Below, piece after piece: positions 5,701 through 9,272 of a stretch of DNA of 9,272 nt. A program made the position numbers and the translations under genes. Position 1 is the stretch's first letter, and the number at the start of each line of letters is the position of its first letter. Below the pieces are notes generated by a model. It did not search any database, was not told the DNA's origin, and saw nothing but the letters and a program-made list of their open reading frames with translations. Source of the stretch: JAZGDL01 sp036477795 (GTDB lineage: Bacteria; Planctomycetota; Phycisphaerae; UBA1845). Where the stretch lies: NCBI GenBank assembly GCA_036477795.1, contig JAZGDL010000178.1, forward strand, positions 1 to 9,272, read 5' to 3'.

Positions 5701-5723
5701 GTGGTCCGCACCGCGGGCCCTAC
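5701..5723. repeat. Solitary half arm of the 77-bp element
   Basis: A 23-bp sequence beginning GTGGTCCGCACC and ending GGGCCCTAC. It matches the right arm of the 77-bp elements with two differences (C5712 and G5717). The internal hairpin survives with one G-U type pair. No left arm is present. It begins 4 bp after the stop codon of the amidohydrolase gene, so a single arm can exist alone as a REP-like unit. Confidence 0.8.
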
Positions 5724-5727
5724 CGGT

Positions 5728-6648
5728 TCAATCGTCGTCGTAGTCGATCAGGGGTTTTTCCGGCGACCCGTTACGCGGGCCTGACTGCGGCCGAATGCCG
5801 AGCAATTCAAGGGCGTCGCGCTGCACGATTCCGCGAAGATGCTCGCGAGGAATGGCTGGCAGGTTGGTACCGTGCACCAGATGGTTGATCCCGTACAAGG
5901 CCTCGATGCAATGGGCTGCGTTGGTGTAGGGAAAACCGCTGCCGAAGAGCAGCTTGTGCATCACGCCGTGCTCATAGGCGACCAGCAAACTCTGGTACGC
6001 CGACCACGGCCGATGCAACAGCCAACTGATATCGGAGTAGACGTTCTGCTGCTTGGCGATCAGAGCCACCGTCTCATGCACCCACGGATACCCCATGTGG
6101 GCGACGATGATTTTGAGCGATGGGAACTCGCGGGCCACCTCATCGAGGAGAGCCGGTTGGCCGTATTGCAGCACGCATTCCGGTGCGTTGCGCACGCCGT
6201 TGTGGAACAACACCGGCAATCGAAGACCCCCAGCTGCCTCGTAGCAGGTCTTGGCATTGGTGTGGCAGGGATGGAAGTCCTGGGCCGCCGGTGACAGCGC
6301 CACTCCGCGCATGCCGAACTCATCGCGGGCAATTTGCATCTCCTTGACGGCTTCGCTGGGATCGGTCGGATCGATCCCGGCAAACCCGATCAGGCGGTCG
6401 GGATGCTGCCGCACATAGTCCGCCACCAGCCGGTTGGGGATTTCCGCGTCCAGATAGCGGCTCTTGAAACCCAGCACGATGGAGGCATCGACCGGTTCAC
6501 TCGCTGTCATGTGTTGCTCGGTGCCGACGTGATGCGGTGGGTCGTCACCGGGGTGAGCGACCCTGTCCGTACGATTCGCCCGCGGCGACAGCCTGCGGCC
6601 GAGCTGGGCGGGTGAATCCCAAATGCAGGTGTAACAGTCAACGATCAT
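5728..6648 (-). CDS. Amidohydrolase family 2 (Amidohydro_2/ACMSD-like) protein lacking canonical metal ligands
   Basis: A 306-residue TIM-barrel protein of the metal-dependent hydrolase superfamily. The fold is indicated by the N-terminal MIVDCYTCIW strand, FAGIDPTDP (89-97), RLPVLFHNG (143-151), KIIVAHMGYPW (179-189), NVYSDISWL and a C-terminal LLFGSGFPYTN (233-243). In working enzymes the first strand reads D-x-H-x-H, but here it is D4-C-Y-T-C8, so both histidines are Tyr6 and Cys8. The late GS-D-FP aspartate is Gly238. H149 and H184 remain. The protein may use an altered metal site, or bind rather than cleave its ligand. No signal peptide. The ATG is 14 bp after the stop of the upstream secreted-protein gene, without a clear Shine-Dalgarno sequence, so the two are probably co-transcribed. 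Substrate unknown. Confidence 0.8.
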   Translation of the reverse strand: MIVDCYTCIWDSPAQLGRRLSPRANRTDRVAHPGDDPPHHVGTEQHMTASEPVDASIVLGFKSRYLDAEIPNRLVADYVRQHPDRLIGFAGIDPTDPSEAVKEMQIARDEFGMRGVALSPAAQDFHPCHTNAKTCYEAAGGLRLPVLFHNGVRNAPECVLQYGQPALLDEVAREFPSLKIIVAHMGYPWVHETVALIAKQQNVYSDISWLLHRPWSAYQSLLVAYEHGVMHKLLFGSGFPYTNAAHCIEALYGINHLVHGTNLPAIPREHLRGIVQRDALELLGIRPQSGPRNGSPEKPLIDYDDD

Positions 6649-6662
6649 CGGCTATGGCGGCG

Positions 6663-7769
6663 TCAACTCCGTCGCCGCGCCCCCCGGCCGACAAACATGG
6701 CCAGCGACAGCACACCCAGCGGGATCATTTCGAATCCCAGGAACCCGCACGGCAATGCCAGCGGTGACGTTGTGGTGGGGGTATTGTCCTCGGGAGTGAA
6801 TACGGCGATGGCCCGGTTGATTCGCCGCACGATGCTCTTGGCGCTTTCCTCAGGGAGGCCGATCTCGAGGATCCGCACGGCCTCGTCCAGTTCTCGGCCA
6901 AACACCGCGGCCACGCCGGTGCCCCCCGGCACATTCGCCGCAGTGATCGAGAATTCGGCCTGCAGGATCAAGACCTGGCCAGGCACTACCTCATAGGAGT
7001 AACTGACGTTCTGCTCCAGAAGTACCGCGACTTGGGCTACGGCAGCAGCCCCCAGGTCCACCTCCCCGAGACCGGCGGCCTCCGGATCATCCGGCAGAAT
7101 CGTGAGATCCCCCGCAAAGACGAATAGGGCGGAGTCGTTGTCCAGCGTCACTGACCCGTTGGGACCGCCGTTCAGCGATACGGTTTCCTCCAACAGGATC
7201 TGGCCGTCGCCCACGGGCTCCTCGTTTTCATCGGCGTCGAAGCGACGCACGACGAAAGAAACTTCCGCGGACAGACCGGTCAAATCCCGGCCTGGGACAG
7301 TGGACCACAGGAACATAGCCCCCGAGACAAACACCGCGCTGTTCACCGTTTGAGTGCCGAACAGAACGCCCAGATCATCCGCATCGAACGAGACAACCCG
7401 CGTCTCCTCCACCGAACTCTTCAGCTCGTAGCGCGTCGATGGATCGTTGGAGAAGCAGTCGGCCTCGATGCCGATTTCGCCCGGGTTGCGCCCCGGGCCT
7501 CCCTGGGTCGGGTCTCTAAAATCTGCCAGGGCGACGGCTTCGCCGTTGACCGCATCAGCGTCGCCGAAGCCTATCAGGTTGGCCCGCGTCGAGATCGGCG
7601 GGGTCAAACCGGTTTCACCGACGTTCTCGATGGCCTGATCCGACGACCCGTCCTGATCGCTTACCTCGCTGACGATTTCCGCGGAAACGCTGCGAACGAC
7701 CGCCTCAGCCGTCGCTGCGGACCAGAGGATGCAGAATGCTCCCGTGCATTGCAGTGTCAGTGTACGCAT
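6663..7769 (-). CDS. Secreted protein of unknown function with C-terminal Cys-Gly/membrane/Arg sorting tail
   Basis: A 368-residue exported protein. Residues 1-23 are a signal peptide with likely cleavage after A-E-A. The body (24-325) is acidic, rich in Val, Ala, Asp and Gly, and predicted by eye to be mostly beta strand (for example AEVSFVVRRFDAD and YSYEVVPGQVLILQAEFSI); no catalytic motif is recognised. A Thr/Pro linker (330-336) leads to Leu-Pro-Cys-Gly (339-342), a hydrophobic segment (about 343-360) and the basic end GRGARRRS. This tripartite tail is the architecture of exosortase, rhombosortase or MYXO-CTERM type sorting signals, although the strict PEP motif is absent. It is probably held at the envelope or processed on export. 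GGAG lies 11 nt before the ATG. It is first in a two-gene unit with the amidohydrolase gene. Confidence 0.75.
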   Translation of the reverse strand: MRTLTLQCTGAFCILWSAATAEAVVRSVSAEIVSEVSDQDGSSDQAIENVGETGLTPPISTRANLIGFGDADAVNGEAVALADFRDPTQGGPGRNPGEIGIEADCFSNDPSTRYELKSSVEETRVVSFDADDLGVLFGTQTVNSAVFVSGAMFLWSTVPGRDLTGLSAEVSFVVRRFDADENEEPVGDGQILLEETVSLNGGPNGSVTLDNDSALFVFAGDLTILPDDPEAAGLGEVDLGAAAVAQVAVLLEQNVSYSYEVVPGQVLILQAEFSITAANVPGGTGVAAVFGRELDEAVRILEIGLPEESAKSIVRRINRAIAVFTPEDNTPTTTSPLALPCGFLGFEMIPLGVLSLAMFVGRGARRRS

Positions 7770-7820
7770 GGTCTTTCAAACTCCACTCGCCTCGCAAATT
7801 ACTTGGATCGACTCACCGGC

Positions 7821-7864
7821 ATCATACACTACGGCAAATATGTGCGTAAGTCGAATTTTTTCAA
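7821..7864 (-). promoter_or_regulatory. Weak promoter candidate for the secreted-protein/amidohydrolase pair
   Basis: The stretch is AT-richer than its surroundings. TATGAT (7821-7826) is a good -10 box, but no good -35 box stands 17 bp before it. TTGAAA (7859-7864) is a good -35 box, but the sequence 16-17 bp after it (CATATT/ATATTT) is a poor -10. A promoter here is likely on position; the exact boxes are not. Confidence 0.35.
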
Positions 7865-7999
7865 GGGCTTGAGGCGTGCGATAAGGCCCTCCAGCCCTCC
7901 CAGGCCCACATCGCGACGCCTACCGCCGGACGGTCACAGCCCTGCCGCAAAGAAAGCCGACCAGCCCTTGCCGGCGTCAACCCGCGAACCGAGCCGCGC

Positions 8000-8050
8000 C
8001 CGTAAGGAAGCGGTTCCGTCGGGGCGTGGCGTTTGCACCCTCCCTTACGG
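8000..8050. repeat. Inverted repeat CCGTAAGG / CCTTACGG
   Basis: The 8-bp complementary arms at 8000-8007 and 8043-8050 are 35 bp apart, and a small inner hairpin GGAA-GCGG-TTCC (8006-8017) overlaps the left arm. The right arm runs into the 19-bp tandem pair. There is no T-run, so it is not a clear terminator. Confidence 0.4.
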
Positions 8051-8085
8051 TCAGGTCTCGGATAAACGGTCGGGTCTCGGATAAT
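8048..8085. repeat. Two tandem 19-bp units containing GGTCTCGGATAA
   Basis: Units at 8048-8066 and 8067-8085 differ at two positions (A/G at the sixth base and A/T at the last). The shared core GGTCTCGGATAA starts at 8054 and 8073. Tandem identical boxes about two helical turns apart could be a paired protein site, or the remains of a dispersed repeat. It lies more than 180 bp upstream of the nearest promoter candidate. Confidence 0.7.
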
Positions 8086-8115
8086 ATGCCATCTGCGTGA
8101 GACACTACGCTAGTC

Positions 8116-8234
8116 CTCTGTCACGGTTCGATTCACGGGTTAACGACGGCAGTGATTTTGTCGTTTGGCAGACCCCCAAAGTGCAATCTCCGCTCCCTCA
8201 TACCATAGTCCAACCCGCCATTCGAACGTTGACG
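8116..8234. repeat. Post-stop-codon repeat family, copy B (after the phosphatase gene)
   Basis: Partner of 4402-4540. The 53-bp block at 8148-8200 matches with 6 mismatches, and the left block TCACGGTTCGATT and right block GTTGACG are also shared. Where copy A has a 33-bp palindrome-bearing insert, this copy has 14 bp. In gene direction it starts 5 bp after the phosphatase stop codon, almost the same spacing as copy A after nuoB. Confidence 0.8.
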
Positions 8235-8239
8235 CCCCG

Positions 8240-9272
8240 CTAGCGGACTTTGGCGGCCACGATGGTGATATCGTCATTCTGCTGTGCCAGGCCGGCGAAG
8301 CGGCGGGTGTCCCATTTGATCTGGTCGGCCAACTGTGCGGCCGGGCAATCGCGATACTTCAGAATGGACTCGCGCAGGCGGCGACGGCCGAAGGACTCGC
8401 CGTCGAAGTTGAGTGCGTCAATCACGCCGTCAGTATAGAACACTATGAGATCGCCCGGCCTCAAGTCCACGATCTCTTCATCATAGGCCGCATCCGCAAG
8501 AACCCCGATCACCATGCCGCCGGTGAGCAGTTCGCGGAACTTTCCGCCGCGCAGCAGCAGAGGCGGGTCGTGGCCGCCGTTTACGTAGACCAGTTGACGC
8601 CGATCAGCCGCGAACACGCCGTAGAACACGGTGACGAATTCCCCGCGAAGGGTGTCCCGGCACATTTGAAGATTTACGCGGGTTATGGTCTCCTTGACCG
8701 CGGTACCGGTGGACGCGTAGGCGTGGAGGGCGGAACGCACCGAGGCCATGATCAACGCCGCGGGAATCCCCTTGCCAACGACGTCGGCGATACAAAAACC
8801 GACCGCGCCGCCGCCCAAGTCGATAAAGTCATAAAAATCCCCGCCCAGCTCCAGGCTCGGATCGTAGACCCCGGCGAAGTCGATGTGCACGTGCGCCGGC
8901 GGATGGGCCGGGATCATGCGGCGCTGCACGTCGGCCGCTTGCTGCATCTGTCGCATCTGCCGCTCGGCCTGGTGCTGCTGTTGAACGAGGCCCGCCTCGA
9001 TGATGCCGGCCGCCGCCTGGAAACCCGCGTAACGCACCAGGGCCTCCTCATGAGCGCTGAAGCGACGGCGCGAACCCGCGTATACTCGGATCACGCCCAC
9101 CGTCTTCCCCCGCGAGGTCATCGGCACGCAGAGCCCGCTGACCAGGCCTTCAGCCTTGGCCTGTTGCGGAAACCGCACCCGCGGGTCGGTCGTTGCGTCC
9201 TCAATATAGACCGTCTCGCCGTTCATGGCCGCTGAGTCGATGGGGTTCTCGCTCAGCAGGACGCGGCCCTTG
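8240..9272 (-). CDS. GAF plus SpoIIE/PP2C-type serine phosphatase (RsbU-like), partial at N-terminus
   Basis: The frame is open to the right edge, so 343 C-terminal residues are seen and the true start is outside; an ATG at 9224-9226 falls in the middle of the GAF domain and is not the start. Residues 1-95 are the second half of a GAF-type sensor domain (VYIEDATTDPRV, GLCVPMTSRGKTVGVIRVY). A Gln/Arg-rich coiled-coil linker (96-120) follows. The phosphatase domain (about 130-343) has the metal-binding and catalytic motifs GGDFYD (143-148), DVVGKG (163-168), NGGHDPP (231-237), TDGV (280-283) and NDDIT (332-336), all with their acidic residues. Family members dephosphorylate anti-sigma-factor antagonists (STAS proteins) in partner-switching control, with the sensor domain setting activity. 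No partner gene is in the window. The enzyme is probably cytoplasmic, unless the missing N-terminus has membrane helices. Confidence 0.92.
   Translation of the reverse strand, partial: KGRVLLSENPIDSAAMNGETVYIEDATTDPRVRFPQQAKAEGLVSGLCVPMTSRGKTVGVIRVYAGSRRRFSAHEEALVRYAGFQAAAGIIEAGLVQQQHQAERQMRQMQQAADVQRRMIPAHPPAHVHIDFAGVYDPSLELGGDFYDFIDLGGGAVGFCIADVVGKGIPAALIMASVRSALHAYASTGTAVKETITRVNLQMCRDTLRGEFVTVFYGVFAADRRQLVYVNGGHDPPLLLRGGKFRELLTGGMVIGVLADAAYDEEIVDLRPGDLIVFYTDGVIDALNFDGESFGRRRLRESILKYRDCPAAQLADQIKWDTRRFAGLAQQNDDITIVAAKVR

Larger units (their letters stand above)
7770..8239. other. 470-bp gap between the phosphatase and secreted-protein genes
   Basis: No protein-coding frame here has family features. 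In gene direction it holds copy B of the post-stop repeat family (8234-8116), a 19-bp tandem pair (8085-8048), an inverted repeat CCTTACGG/CCGTAAGG (8043-8050 and 8000-8007), about 130 bp without recognised structure, and an AT-richer stretch with a weak promoter candidate (7864-7821) before the secreted-protein gene. Confidence 0.7.

Noticed and set aside
8165..9235. A 356-codon open frame on the plus strand.
   Set aside because: It is antisense to the GAF/SpoIIE phosphatase, whose motifs are intact on the minus strand; it is a codon-bias shadow.

Overview
This is a GC-rich (roughly 60% by eye) bacterial chromosomal window. Every gene I can support lies on the minus strand, so it reads from right to left. 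The best guess for the host is a planctomycete or relative. That rests on three soft signs: a secreted protein with a Cys-Gly/membrane/Arg-rich C-terminal sorting tail, gene gaps full of small palindromic repeats, and unfused nuoC and nuoD. It is an inference, because no marker gene for taxonomy is present.

Layout in transcription order. (1) 9272-8240: the 3' part of a GAF plus SpoIIE/PP2C-type serine phosphatase (RsbU-like), cut by the window edge. (2) 8239-7770: a 470-bp gap holding a repeat copy just after the stop codon, a 19-bp tandem pair and a weak promoter candidate. (3) 7769-6663: a secreted, C-terminally anchored protein of unknown function. (4) 6648-5728: an Amidohydro_2 family protein that lacks canonical metal ligands. 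(5) 5727-5557: a gap with a half repeat arm and a good sigma-70-like promoter. (6) 5556-997: the respiratory complex I (NADH:quinone oxidoreductase) genes nuoA, nuoB, nuoC, nuoD and nuoE, with a retropepsin-like aspartic protease gene between nuoD and nuoE. (7) 944-1: the N-terminal 314 residues of a multi-pass membrane protein with GT-C glycosyltransferase-like features, running off the left edge. No nuoF is seen after nuoE.

The nuo genes encode the membrane subunit NuoA and the peripheral-arm subunits B, C, D and E, which carry the N2 cluster (NuoB), the quinone site (NuoB/NuoD) and the N1a [2Fe-2S] cluster (NuoE). nuoA and nuoB overlap. The nuoB-nuoC, nuoC-nuoD and nuoD-protease gaps are each swollen to about 185-250 bp by a 77-bp element.

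The most unusual feature is this 77-bp family. Each copy is two inverted 23-bp arms, and each arm is itself a hairpin. The copy between nuoD and the protease is flanked by a perfect 94-bp direct repeat of the gene junction. The repeat preserves both the nuoD stop codon and the protease ribosome-binding region. It looks like a recent insertion with a very long target duplication, or a template-switch event. A second repeat family sits 5-6 bp after the stop codons of nuoB and of the phosphatase gene. A 20-bp palindrome occurs twice in the nuo gaps, with its central dinucleotide swapped.
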